The notes beneath the pieces were generated by a model that was not told the origin of the DNA, ran no database searches, and saw only the letters and a program-made list of their open reading frames with translations. A DNA stretch of 64,000 nt. Source: Brevundimonas sp. 357. Lineage in GTDB: Bacteria > Pseudomonadota > Alphaproteobacteria > Caulobacterales > Caulobacteraceae. Made by a program: the position numbers and the translations under genes. The number at the start of each line of letters is the position of its first letter. Within the stretch, counting starts at the first letter, position 1. The stretch is taken from NCBI RefSeq assembly GCF_003938605.1, contig NZ_RHWX01000007.1, positions 122,134 through 186,133 on the forward strand, given 5' to 3'. Shown here piece after piece: positions 47,123-57,047 of the stretch.

Positions 47123-48280
47123 ATGAAGCTTCCGATCACCGTCAGTCACTCCTCCCCGGCCACGAATGCGGTGGTGCTGATCGCCGTCGTGGCGGCGGGG
47201 GCGGCGCTCTACTGGCTCAGGGACATTCTGACGCCCCTGGCCATGGCCCTGTTCCTGATGATCATGATCGACGGAGTGAAGCGCGCGCTTGAGCGGCGCA
47301 CGCCGATTCCGCCCCGTTTCGCCGGGGCGGCGGCTCTGATCCTGGTGGTGCTGGGCTTCCTGGCCTCGATCTGGATCATCGTCGACGGGGCGGCCGGCTT
47401 CTTCACCGACGCCTCGGGCGTGGCGGGCAGCATCGGCCCGCGCATCGATCAGATCAGCCGCGACGTCTCGGCCCTGGTCGGGGTCAGCGATCCGCCGACG
47501 CTGCACGACATGATCGCCGGTATCGACGTGCGCGGCTGGCTGACCAGCGCGGCCTTCCAGGTGCAGGGCGCGGCCACCGGCGCCTTCTTCGTCATGATCT
47601 ACCTGGGCTTCCTGCTGGCGTCGCAGGCGGGCTTCCGCAAGAAGATGGTCGGCATGTTCCCGGAACGCGGCCCGCGCCAGGAGGCGCTGGAGGTGTTCGA
47701 GCGCGTGCGCGGCGGGGTCGAGGGCTATCTGTGGGTCCAGGCCGTGACCGGGGTCATGATCTGCGCCGTGGCCTGGGTGCTGATGCGGGCGGTGGGGCTT
47801 CAGAACGCCGAATTCTGGACCTTCGTCATCTTCATCGTCGGCTTCATTCCGGTGCTGGGCGGCGCCGTGGCGGGCTGCGCCCCGCCCCTGTTCGCCCTGG
47901 TCCAGTTCGAAAGCTACTGGCCCGCCCTGATCCTGTTCGTCGGTCTTCAGACCCTGCTGTTTCTGGTGGGTAACCTGGTCCAGCCGCGGATGCAGGGCGA
48001 CAATCAGAACATCGACCCCATCGTCGTCCTTCTGGCCCTGGCCTTCTGGGGCAAGCTGTGGGGCGTGGCGGGGATGTTCCTGTCGACCCCGCTGGCGGTG
48101 ATGGCCATGGCCATCCTGGCCGAGTTCAAGGGCTCGCGCTGGATCGCCGTGCTGTTGTCCGGCGACGGCGAGCCCTATGCGCAGAAGCGCGGCAGGGAAT
48201 CGGAAAAGGAGGGCGGATCTTCCTGGCTCGGACGGATTCTTGGCCGCGACGTCCCGCCGCAGGACGAAAGCCGGAAATAA
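47123..48280 (+). CDS. AI-2E family transporter
   Basis: Protein of 385 residues from the ATG at 47123. About eight hydrophobic segments: an N-terminal pair (VVLIAVVAAGAALYWLRDIL), a large soluble part in the middle (residues about 95-150), and a C-terminal bundle (FVIFIVGFIPVLGGAVAG, PRMQGDNQNIDPIVVLLALA). The PxMQG-N-DPIVVL motif is the AI-2E/PerM signature. Members export small signals or work as Na+/H+ antiporters; the substrate is unknown. It precedes a gene-free span with a small RNA. Confidence 0.88.
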   Translation: MKLPITVSHSSPATNAVVLIAVVAAGAALYWLRDILTPLAMALFLMIMIDGVKRALERRTPIPPRFAGAAALILVVLGFLASIWIIVDGAAGFFTDASGVAGSIGPRIDQISRDVSALVGVSDPPTLHDMIAGIDVRGWLTSAAFQVQGAATGAFFVMIYLGFLLASQAGFRKKMVGMFPERGPRQEALEVFERVRGGVEGYLWVQAVTGVMICAVAWVLMRAVGLQNAEFWTFVIFIVGFIPVLGGAVAGCAPPLFALVQFESYWPALILFVGLQTLLFLVGNLVQPRMQGDNQNIDPIVVLLALAFWGKLWGVAGMFLSTPLAVMAMAILAEFKGSRWIAVLLSGDGEPYAQKRGRESEKEGGSSWLGRILGRDVPPQDESRK

Positions 48281-48293
48281 TCCTTCAATTGTC

Positions 48294-48324
48294 CTTGAAT
48301 GGCCGTAATCGTCGCCTATCTCAT
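48294..48324 (+). promoter_or_regulatory. RpoH (sigma32)-type promoter
   Basis: CTTG at 48294-48297, exactly 17 bases, then CCTATCT at 48315-48321. This equals the alphaproteobacterial heat-shock pattern CTTG-N17/18-CYTATNT as I recall it. Transcription would start near 48330, directly before the first C-rich hairpin. Confidence 0.6.
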
Positions 48325-48329
48325 CCTCA

Positions 48330-48450
48330 CACGACGCGGCCCTCCCCTCCCCCTCCCGGGCCGCGGCGTCTGAGGCCGGCGCTTCCCCTCCCCCTCCTAA
48401 GCGCCGGACCGAGCAGGCCGTCGGACATCGTTCGACGGCCTTGTTCGTTT
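48330..48450 (+). ncRNA. Twin-hairpin C-rich small RNA (cuckoo/CcsR/ar14-like)
   Basis: About 120 nt. Hairpin 1: GCGGCCC (48336-48342) and GGGCCGC (48358-48364) around a pyrimidine loop. Hairpin 2: CCGGCGCTT (48376-48384) and AAGCGCCGG (48399-48407). Both loops hold CCCCTCCCCCTCC, complementary to purine-rich Shine-Dalgarno sequences. A terminator ends the RNA at 48416-48450. Two stems with anti-SD loops and RpoH control are the traits of the cuckoo RNAs, including Rhodobacter CcsR and the ar14 group; these act on stress-related messages (recollection). The homology is by architecture, not alignment. No gene lies within 48281-48702; after the terminator I see only the gdhZ leader. Confidence 0.7.
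48416..48450 (+). terminator. Intrinsic terminator of the C-rich small RNA
   Basis: GGCCGTCG (48416-48423), nine-base loop, CGACGGCC (48433-48440), then TTGTTCGTTT. The perfect 8-bp stem and T-rich tail fit an intrinsic terminator, though the tail is interrupted by G and C. Confidence 0.7.
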
Positions 48451-48702
48451 CGGGGACCGATTTTCCTTCATGCCGACGCGCGCTTCTGTCCGATCACGGC
48501 TGAATTGGGGCTTTTATTTCTCTGTTCTGCAGCGGGCTTGGCTAAAACAGTCCACAACTGGGCCTCCTGCGCCACATGCTGCGGTGCACACTGAAATTCC
48601 CTGTCTTTCGGGGCGTCGGCGGCCTAGCCGTTCTCGCCGGGGACGCTAAGGTGCGGCTGTTTTCCCCAGCGGTTTTCCACCGCGCCGTTCGAGACCTGAG
48701 TC

Positions 48703-51700
48703 ATGTCCGCTGCTTCGCGCATCGTTCCCGCCGTTCCCGCCGACCTGGGAGCGCTGGAGGCGGCCTACGCGCGGATTGCGGCGCCGCCGGGCGCGGCGGA
48801 GAAGACCCTGCTGGCTCAGGCTTTCGACGACTATTCGGCCGATGAGACGCCCGAACTCGGCGGCGACGACCTGGCGGTCCTGCTGGCGGGGGCCTGGCGC
48901 GGCGCCGAGGCCCGCAAGGCGGGCGAGCCCGCCCGCATCACCGTCGGCCCGCTGGCCGACGCCGCCGGGGTCAACACCGGCTATGATCAGATCCTGATCC
49001 TGCAGGACGACGGCCCCTTCCTGGTCGACAGCGTCCTGGGCGAACTGGCTGAGGCGGGCGTCACCGTCCGCGCCCTGTTCCACCCGATCGTCGAGGTCGA
49101 GGCCGGCCGTCGCGACTCCCTGATCATCGTCGTCATCGACCCCCTGCCGCAGGAGCGCCGCGACGCCCTGGGCGAGGGCCTGGCGCAGGCCATGGCCGAC
49201 GTGCGCGTCGCCGTGCGCGACCACGGCGCCATGGTCCAGACCATGCGCGACGCCGTCCAGCGTCTTGAAGCCGCTCCGCCGAAGGGCGTCGATCCCGAGG
49301 TGCTGAAGGAGAACCTCGAGTTCCTGCGCTGGGCCAAGAGCGATCACTTCGTCTTCCTGGGCGCGCGCGACTACGACTATCCGCGCGACGCTTCGGGTTC
49401 GTATGAGGCCGAGGCGCCCCTGAACCAGTCCAGCGACGGCCTGGGCGTGCTCAGCGATCCCGAGCGCCGCGTCCTGCGCCGCGCCTCCGAGCCCGCCGTC
49501 CTGACCGCCGCCATGCAGCGCCAGCTGGACGAGAGCGATCCGGTCACCGTGGCGAAGGCCAATATGCGCTCGCGCGTGCATCGCCGCGCCTACATGGATT
49601 ACGTCGGGATCAAGCGCTACGACGCGGACGGCAAGGCGACCGGCGAGACCCGCTTTGTCGGCCTGTTCACCGCCGAAGCCTACGACAAGATGGCCAAGGA
49701 AGTGCCGCTGATCCGGCGCAAGGTCGCCAATGCGCTGGAACGCGCCGGCAAGACGCCGGGCAGCCACAACTACAAGCGCCTGAAGAACATCCTCGAGAAC
49801 TATCCCCGCGACGAGCTGTTCCAGATCGGCGAAGACGAGCTGCTGGATACGGCGCTGGGCATTCTGCACCTGTACGACCGTCCGCGCATCCGCCTGTTCA
49901 CGCGCCGTGATCCGTTCGACCGCTTCGTCTCGGTGCTGTGCTTCATTCCGCGCGAGCGCTTCGACGCCGACCTGCGCCAGCGCATCGGCGGCATTCTGGC
50001 TCAGGCCTGGGGCGGCCGCGTTTCGGCCTGGTATCCGCAGCTGACCGATCAGCCGCTGACCCGCGTCCACTACATCATCGGCGTGACGCCCGGCGATCAC
50101 CCGACCCCGGACCTGCAGGCTCTGGAGGCCGAGGTGGCCGAGGCCGGCCGCAGCTGGATCGATCGCTTCGAGCGCGCCTTGCGCCTGGCCGGGGTCGATG
50201 AAGCCGCCGTCGGCCCGACCAGCGCCCGCTGGGCCGACGGTTTCGGCGTGGCCTTCCGCGCCCGCTATGACGCGGCCGAGGCCGTGGCCGACCTGGAGCA
50301 GTTCGACCGTCTGAACGACGGCTCGGCCGCCGACGGCGTCCACGCCGAGCCGGTGGCGGTGCGCGCCTTCCGCACGGCCGACGAGACCAATCTGCAGTTC
50401 CGCTTCAAGCTGTATCGCCGCGGTTCGGCCGTACCGCTGTCGGACGTCCTGCCGATCCTGGCCGACATGGGCCTGAAGACGCTCGAGGAATCCGACCACG
50501 TCGTACGCACGATCGGCCAGGAGCCGATCTACATCCACGACTTCCTGCTGGAAGACCCGCGCGGCGCCGACCTGGTGTTCGCCGACCTCAAGACCCCGTT
50601 CGAAGAGGCCTTCAAGGCCGTGTGGAACGGCCGCACCGAGAGCGACGGCTTCAACCGCCTGGTACTCGAGCTGGGCGTCGACTGGCGCGAGGCGGCCCTG
50701 ATCCGCACCCTGGCCCGCTATCGCCAGCAGACGGGCCTGGACCCGTCGCAGTCGGTGCAGGAAGCCGCCCTGCGCGAGTACCCCGACGTGGCGCGCGCCA
50801 TCCTGTCGCTGTTCAAGGCCAAGTTCGACCCGGCGCACGGTGGTTCGGTCGCCGAGCGTGAGGCGGCCGTGGCCGAACTGGACGCCAAGATCGAAACCCT
50901 GCTGCAGGACGTGAAGAGCCTGGATCACGACCGGGCCCTGCGCCGCATCGCGGCCTTGATCGACGGGATCAAGCGCACCAACTTCTATCAGCTGGACGCC
51001 GAGGGTGCGCCGAAGGCCCACATCTCGATCAAGATCGCCGGTCAGGAACTGGCCGACCTGCCCCTGCCCAAGCCCTTCCGCGAAATCTTCGTCTGGGCGC
51101 CGCATATCGAGGGCTCGCACCTGCGCTTCGGCCCGGTGGCGCGCGGGGGCCTGCGCTGGTCGGACCGTCGCGACGACTTCCGCACCGAGGTTCTGGGTCT
51201 GGTGAAGGCCCAGCAGGTCAAGAACTCGGTCATCGTGCCGGTCGGCTCCAAGGGCGGCTTCTATCCCAAGCAGCTGCCGGTCGGCGGCACGCGCGAGGAG
51301 ACCCAGGCCGAGGCCATTCGCGCCTACAAGACCTTCCTGTCCGGCATGCTGGACATCACCGACAACATCGTCGGCGACGGCGCCCCGGTGCGTCCGGCCA
51401 ATGTCGTGGCCTGGGAGGGCGACGACCCCTATCTGGTCGTGGCCGCCGACAAGGGCACGGCGACCTTCTCGGACATCGCCAACGGCGTGAGCCAGTCCTA
51501 CGGCTTCTGGCTGGACGACGCCTTCGCCTCGGGCGGCTCGGCCGGCTATGACCACAAGGAGATGGGCATCACGGCGCGCGGCGCCTGGGAAGCGGTCAAG
51601 CGCCACTTCCGCGAGATCGGCAAGGACATCCAGACCGAGCCTTTCACCGTGGTGGGCGTCGGCGACATGTCGGGCGATGTCTTCGGCAACGGCATGCTGC

Positions 51701-53565
51701 TGTCCAAGGCGATCAAGGTGGTGGCCGCCTTCGATCACCGCGACATCTTCATCGATCCGAACCCGGACGTGGCGAAGTCGTGGGCCGAGCGCAAGCGCCT
51801 GTTCGAGACGCCGCGCACCAGCTGGCAGGACTATGACAAGAGCCTGATCTCCGAAGGCGGCGGCGTCTTCTCCCGCTCGGCCAAGTCGATCGCCCTGACG
51901 CCGCAGATCAAGGCGCTGCTGGACATCGAGGCCGACAGCGTCGATCCGGTCACCCTGATGCAGGCCATCCTCAAGGCCCGCGCCGAGCTGCTCTACTTCG
52001 GAGGCATCGGCACCTACATCAAGGGCGCCGGCGAGACCAACCTGCAGGTCGGCGACAAGGCCAACGACGCCATCCGCATCAACGGCGGCGAGATCCGTGC
52101 GCAGGTCGTCGGCGAAGGCGCCAACCTGGGCGCGACCCAGCTCGGGCGGATCGAAGCCGCCCGCGCGGGCGTGCGTTTGAACACCGACGCCATCGACAAC
52201 TCGGCCGGCGTGGACTCATCGGACCACGAGGTGAACATCAAGATCCTGACCGGCGGCGCCATCGCCTCGGGCCATCTGAAGGCCGAGGACCGCAACGCCC
52301 TGCTCAAGTCGATGACCGACGAGGTCGCGGACAAGGTGCTGGCCCACAACTACGACCAGACCCTGGCCCTGACCCTGCAACAGGCCGAAGGCGCGGCCGC
52401 GCTGGACTCTCAGCAGGCCTTCATGCAGCACCTGTCGTCGATCGGTAAGCTGAACCGGGCGGTCGAATACCTGCCCGACGACGCCCGCATCGCCGAGATG
52501 AAGCTGCAAGGCCAGGCCCTGACCCGGCCGGAGCTGGCGGTCCTGACCGCCTATTCCAAACTCGAGCTGTTCGACGAGATCGTCGGCTCGACGGCGCCGG
52601 ACGACGCCTTCTTCGAACGCCTGCTGCTGGAGTACTTCCCGGCGCCGCTGGCCCAGTTCGAAGAGGACATGAAGGGCCACCGCCTGCGTCGCGACATCAT
52701 CGCCACCGTGCTGTCGAACGAGATCGTCAACATGGCCGGGCCGACCTTCCCCGACCGCCTGCGCGCGGCGGCGGAATGCGACACCGCCGCCATGGTCACG
52801 GCCTTCGAGACCGCCCGCCACGTCTTCCGCCTCGACGAGGCCTGGAAGGCGGTGTCGGCCCTGGACCTGAAGATTCCGGCCGAGGCCCAGACGGCCCTCT
52901 ATCAGGAGATCGCCCTGGTCCTGCGTCGCCAGACCTTCTGGCTGGCGCGCCGCGCGGCCCGCACCGAGACGACGGTCGGCGGCATGATCGCCGCCTATCA
53001 GCCCGCCGCCGACGCCCTGCGCGCCGCCGGCCCGGAAGTGCTGTCGCGTTATGAGCACGCCCGCTACGAAGGCCGGGTCCAGACCTTCATCGGTCTGGGC
53101 GCGCCGGAAGACCTGGCCCGCGACATCGCCATGCTGCGTCCGATGGTGGCCACGGCCGACATCGGCGACCTGTCGGGCGAACTGGGTTGGGACGCCCCGG
53201 CCATGGCCCGCGTCTATCACCAGGTCGGCGCCGCCTTCGATTTCGACCGCCTGCGCGTGGCGGCGGGGTCGGTGCCGTCCGGCGATCGCTTCGATCGCCT
53301 GGCCGTGCGTCGCCTGATCCAGGATCTGATGACCGAGCAGCAGCAGCTGACCCGCGCCGTGGCCAAGGCCTCGGCCCAGGCGGCAGGCGCCGGCGAGGAC
53401 AGCGCCGAACAGGCGGTCGACGCCTGGATCGGCGCCCGCATGGATCAGGTGGAGGCCCTGCGCGCCTCGGTCGATGAGATCGAGACCTCGGGCTCCGGCT
53501 GGACCTTCGCCAAGCTGACTATCGCCAACGGCGAGATCCGCGAGGTGCTGGCTTCGGCTTCCTAA
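48703..53565 (+). CDS. gdhZ: NAD-specific glutamate dehydrogenase, 180-kDa class
   Basis: Protein of 1620 residues, the size of the large GDH class. A long N-terminal regulatory part (ACT-like segments, about 1-700) precedes the catalytic core with RFGPVARGGLRWSDRRDDF, the catalytic-Lys region VIVPVGSKGGFYPKQLP, and the Rossmann region around VVGVGDMSGDVFGNGMLL and AQVVGEGANLG. It deaminates glutamate to 2-oxoglutarate with NAD. In Caulobacter GdhZ also slows FtsZ assembly when glutamate is abundant (established knowledge of that homologue); the same role here is inference. It is not overlapped by neighbours. Confidence 0.94.
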   Translation: MSAASRIVPAVPADLGALEAAYARIAAPPGAAEKTLLAQAFDDYSADETPELGGDDLAVLLAGAWRGAEARKAGEPARITVGPLADAAGVNTGYDQILILQDDGPFLVDSVLGELAEAGVTVRALFHPIVEVEAGRRDSLIIVVIDPLPQERRDALGEGLAQAMADVRVAVRDHGAMVQTMRDAVQRLEAAPPKGVDPEVLKENLEFLRWAKSDHFVFLGARDYDYPRDASGSYEAEAPLNQSSDGLGVLSDPERRVLRRASEPAVLTAAMQRQLDESDPVTVAKANMRSRVHRRAYMDYVGIKRYDADGKATGETRFVGLFTAEAYDKMAKEVPLIRRKVANALERAGKTPGSHNYKRLKNILENYPRDELFQIGEDELLDTALGILHLYDRPRIRLFTRRDPFDRFVSVLCFIPRERFDADLRQRIGGILAQAWGGRVSAWYPQLTDQPLTRVHYIIGVTPGDHPTPDLQALEAEVAEAGRSWIDRFERALRLAGVDEAAVGPTSARWADGFGVAFRARYDAAEAVADLEQFDRLNDGSAADGVHAEPVAVRAFRTADETNLQFRFKLYRRGSAVPLSDVLPILADMGLKTLEESDHVVRTIGQEPIYIHDFLLEDPRGADLVFADLKTPFEEAFKAVWNGRTESDGFNRLVLELGVDWREAALIRTLARYRQQTGLDPSQSVQEAALREYPDVARAILSLFKAKFDPAHGGSVAEREAAVAELDAKIETLLQDVKSLDHDRALRRIAALIDGIKRTNFYQLDAEGAPKAHISIKIAGQELADLPLPKPFREIFVWAPHIEGSHLRFGPVARGGLRWSDRRDDFRTEVLGLVKAQQVKNSVIVPVGSKGGFYPKQLPVGGTREETQAEAIRAYKTFLSGMLDITDNIVGDGAPVRPANVVAWEGDDPYLVVAADKGTATFSDIANGVSQSYGFWLDDAFASGGSAGYDHKEMGITARGAWEAVKRHFREIGKDIQTEPFTVVGVGDMSGDVFGNGMLLSKAIKVVAAFDHRDIFIDPNPDVAKSWAERKRLFETPRTSWQDYDKSLISEGGGVFSRSAKSIALTPQIKALLDIEADSVDPVTLMQAILKARAELLYFGGIGTYIKGAGETNLQVGDKANDAIRINGGEIRAQVVGEGANLGATQLGRIEAARAGVRLNTDAIDNSAGVDSSDHEVNIKILTGGAIASGHLKAEDRNALLKSMTDEVADKVLAHNYDQTLALTLQQAEGAAALDSQQAFMQHLSSIGKLNRAVEYLPDDARIAEMKLQGQALTRPELAVLTAYSKLELFDEIVGSTAPDDAFFERLLLEYFPAPLAQFEEDMKGHRLRRDIIATVLSNEIVNMAGPTFPDRLRAAAECDTAAMVTAFETARHVFRLDEAWKAVSALDLKIPAEAQTALYQEIALVLRRQTFWLARRAARTETTVGGMIAAYQPAADALRAAGPEVLSRYEHARYEGRVQTFIGLGAPEDLARDIAMLRPMVATADIGDLSGELGWDAPAMARVYHQVGAAFDFDRLRVAAGSVPSGDRFDRLAVRRLIQDLMTEQQQLTRAVAKASAQAAGAGEDSAEQAVDAWIGARMDQVEALRASVDEIETSGSGWTFAKLTIANGEIREVLASAS

Positions 53566-53571
53566 ATGGTG

Positions 53572-53599
53572 GTGACGCCGGGCGTGAGCCCGGCGTCAC
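53572..53599 (+). terminator. Perfect 12-bp stem with GTGA tetraloop after gdhZ
   Basis: GTGACGCCGGGC (53572-53583), loop GTGA, GCCCGGCGTCAC (53588-53599), seven bases after the stop. The GNRA-type loop makes it very stable. There is no T run, so it may protect the message 3' end or pause polymerase instead of ending transcription alone. Confidence 0.6.
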
Positions 53600-53602
53600 G
53601 CG

Positions 53603-53635
53603 CTACGTTCGCGACGCGGTCGCTCACTGCTTGAG
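53603..53635 (-). repeat. Dispersed hairpin element, copy F1
   Basis: Plus strand CTACGTTCGCGAC ... CTCACTGCTTGAG. The stem GCGAC/GTCGC is short. It follows the gdhZ stem-loop by three bases and reads in the same sense as copy B1. Confidence 0.6.
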
Positions 53636-53648
53636 CGCTCTTAGTGCG

Positions 53649-53682
53649 CTATCGCTCGCCGCGCGGCGGTTCGCTGCTTGAG
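53649..53682 (-). repeat. Dispersed hairpin element, copy F2
   Basis: Plus strand CTATCGCTCGCC GCGCGGCGG ... CTGCTTGAG. Palindrome CCGCCGCGCGGCG in the middle. Tandem with F1 in the same orientation, 13 bases apart. The rest of 53683-53828 shows nothing that I can name. Confidence 0.7.
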
Positions 53683-53828
53683 CGCATGAGGCGCTCGAGC
53701 AGGAGCGGCTCGCGTCGGCGCCGCAATCAGGGCCCGTCCGTTTCGTCGTTTGGCGAGGCGGGCGGGCCTTGGCGTTTGGGGCGGGGTCGGTTTAGGTGGC
53801 GCCTGCTGTTCAGCGAACCGGAGGGCCC

Positions 53829-54296
53829 ATGCCCAGGAAGTTCCTCGTCGTCGTCGACGACACTCCCGAATTGGACGCGGCCTTGGCCTATGCCGCGCGC
53901 CGCGCGCGTTCGACCGGGGGCCATGTGGTGCTGTTGCGCGCCCTGGTCGGCGGATCGGACGAGCACTGGTCCGGCGTCCGCGATGAAATTCGACGCCAGC
54001 AACGCGAGGAGGCCGAGGCTCTGCTGGCCCGGCTGGGGGAAAAGGTCGCCGAGACGTCCGGCGCCCCGCCCGTCTATCTGATCGAGGAAGGCGACCCCCA
54101 GGCCGCCATCCGCAAGGCGGTCAGCGACGATCCCGACATCAAGATCCTGATCCTGGCCGCCGGCGCCAACGGGCGCGGCCCTGGCCCTCTGATTTCCGCC
54201 GTTTTGAAACACGGCGCCGGCTTCACCGGCCGAAAGCTGCCCGTCACTATCGTGCCCGGCGAACTGACGGAAGAAGAGATTCAGGATCTGGCCTGA
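53829..54296 (+). CDS. Universal stress protein family member
   Basis: Protein of 155 residues from the ATG at 53829. Rossmann-like Usp fold: KFLVVVDDTPELDAALAYAA at the start, then a long helix of charged residues (IRRQQREEAEALLARLG), EGDPQAAIRKAV, and LILAAGANGRGPGPLISAVL, close to the ATP-loop G-x2-G-x9-G[ST] but lacking the standard Ser after the last Gly. A single-domain Usp; ATP binding is uncertain. Six bases separate it from the dehydrogenase gene. Confidence 0.85.
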   Translation: MPRKFLVVVDDTPELDAALAYAARRARSTGGHVVLLRALVGGSDEHWSGVRDEIRRQQREEAEALLARLGEKVAETSGAPPVYLIEEGDPQAAIRKAVSDDPDIKILILAAGANGRGPGPLISAVLKHGAGFTGRKLPVTIVPGELTEEEIQDLA

Positions 54297-54301
54297 CCAT
54301 C

Positions 54302-55603
54302 ATGATGCTCCGTTTGATCGCGGCCGCTGTTCTTCTTTCGACAACGGCGTTCGCGCCGCATGCCCTGGCGCAGGCGGCGGTCCGGGCCTACGCCGTGCAG
54401 GGGGATTGCGACGGCCGTGCCGTTACAGCCGTACGCATGGCCGAGGGCTATTGCCTCGGTCTGGTGTGGCAGGGGGCGGGCCAGGACGGGCCGCGGATGC
54501 CGCGCGGCCTGATGCCGCTGGAGGGCGGCGACTGGCTGGTCACGGACCTGGGCGCCTGGGAGGCGGGCAAGGGGGCGGTGTGGCGGCTGTCGTTTGCGGC
54601 CGACGGCGCGGCGCGCTGGCGGCGGCTGGCGAGCGGCCTTTCGATGCCGCACACGGTCAAGCGCGGGCCGGACGGGCGGATTTATGTGTCCGAGATGAAC
54701 CGCATCCTGACGCTGGATCCCGACGCGGCCGATGCGCAGGCCAGCGTCCGCACCGTCATCGGCGACCTGCCGGACAACCGGCTGCACGACAACCGCCACC
54801 CGCTGTCCAGCTTCGTCTTCGACGGGAACGGCGACCTGCTGGTCAATGTCGGGGCGCCCAGCGACCGCTGTCTGGACGCGGCGGGCAAGCCGAAGACGGA
54901 TGCGCGCGGGGCCTGCGTCGAGGACGCCGCGACGGCGCAGGTGCGACGCCACGCCTATCTGGGGAACGGCCGCTGGGCCGAGGACAGCACCGTCTTCGCC
55001 AGCGGGCTGAGGAACTCCATCGCCCTGGTGCGGCACTCGTCGGGAACGGTGCTTCAGGCCGAGAATTCGGTCGATCTGGACACGCCGGATCATCCCTATG
55101 ACGAGATCAACGTCCTGACGCAGGGACGCCATTACGGCTGGCCCTATTGCGTCGATCTGGCCACGCCCCTGCCGGGCTGGCCGGCGCGTCAGGCGCGCTG
55201 CAATGAGCGCGAACGGCCGATCGCCCTGTTGCCGCCGCACGCGGCGCCGCTGGACCTGATCTATTACGATGGGGCGATGTTCCCTGAGCTGCAGGGGCGG
55301 CTGCTGATGACCTGGCACGGCTTCCGCCGCGCTGCCGGACGCATCGTGGCGGTCGAGACGGACGAGGCGGGCCGGCCTCTGACCGATATAGGCGGGCGCT
55401 ACGCCGTCTATCCGCGCGGCGCCCTGCCCTACCCCGCCGGCGCGCCCAGCGTGAACGGCAAGGTGCTGACGCCGGGCTGGGACAAGGTCGCCGGGCGTCA
55501 TCCGCGCGGCTCGCCGGTGACGATGGCGACGGCGCCGGACGGCTCCATCTGGGTCACGGATGACAGAAGCCGGGCGATCCTGAGAATCGCCCGGCCCCGG
55601 TAG
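54302..55603 (+). CDS. Exported PQQ-dependent sugar dehydrogenase-like protein
   Basis: Protein of 433 residues with a signal peptide ending HALAQA (about residue 24). The body is a six-bladed beta-propeller of the soluble aldose dehydrogenase (Asd/YliI, GdhB) type: LPDNRLHDNRHPLSSFVFDGNG contains an N-x-H motif and the later YDEINVLTQGRHYGWPYC the G-WPxC region. Four Cys in pairs suggest disulfides. Periplasmic oxidation of sugars or a related alcohol with PQQ is inferred. The PQQ ligands cannot be confirmed by eye. Confidence 0.8.
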   Translation: MMLRLIAAAVLLSTTAFAPHALAQAAVRAYAVQGDCDGRAVTAVRMAEGYCLGLVWQGAGQDGPRMPRGLMPLEGGDWLVTDLGAWEAGKGAVWRLSFAADGAARWRRLASGLSMPHTVKRGPDGRIYVSEMNRILTLDPDAADAQASVRTVIGDLPDNRLHDNRHPLSSFVFDGNGDLLVNVGAPSDRCLDAAGKPKTDARGACVEDAATAQVRRHAYLGNGRWAEDSTVFASGLRNSIALVRHSSGTVLQAENSVDLDTPDHPYDEINVLTQGRHYGWPYCVDLATPLPGWPARQARCNERERPIALLPPHAAPLDLIYYDGAMFPELQGRLLMTWHGFRRAAGRIVAVETDEAGRPLTDIGGRYAVYPRGALPYPAGAPSVNGKVLTPGWDKVAGRHPRGSPVTMATAPDGSIWVTDDRSRAILRIARPR

Positions 55604-55624
55604 GCTTGGGTTGTCAGGGGCGAC

Positions 55625-56854
<1,230 letters not shown>

Positions 56855-56983
56855 CGGTCGGTGAATCCTTTCAGGAGACGCAAGGGTCAGGGGACGCTTG
56901 GGGGAGGCGTTCGGCGCGCTTAAAGGACCAGACGCGCCGCGATGCAAGCGCGGGATTGCGGCGCCGGTCCGCCAATGCGTCTA

Positions 56984-57019
56984 GGGCGCCGCGAACTGAT
57001 CCGCGACGCCCCCGTTTTT
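56984..57019 (+). terminator. Terminator-like hairpin pointing along the plus strand
   Basis: GGGCGCCGCG (56984-56993) pairs with CGCGACGCCC (57002-57011) at 9 of 10 positions, then CCGTTTTT at 57012-57019. argG and metK both lie on the minus strand, so it does not match either; it may end an antisense or unmarked transcript. The minus-strand reading has no T run. Confidence 0.35.
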
Positions 57020-57047
57020 AGGCTGGATTTTCAGCCGTTTAGAAGGG

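Noticed and set aside
48646..51738. 1030-codon frame on the minus strand
   Set aside because: Antisense to gdhZ; composition is His/Gly/Arg-rich as expected for a shadow, with no recognisable domain.
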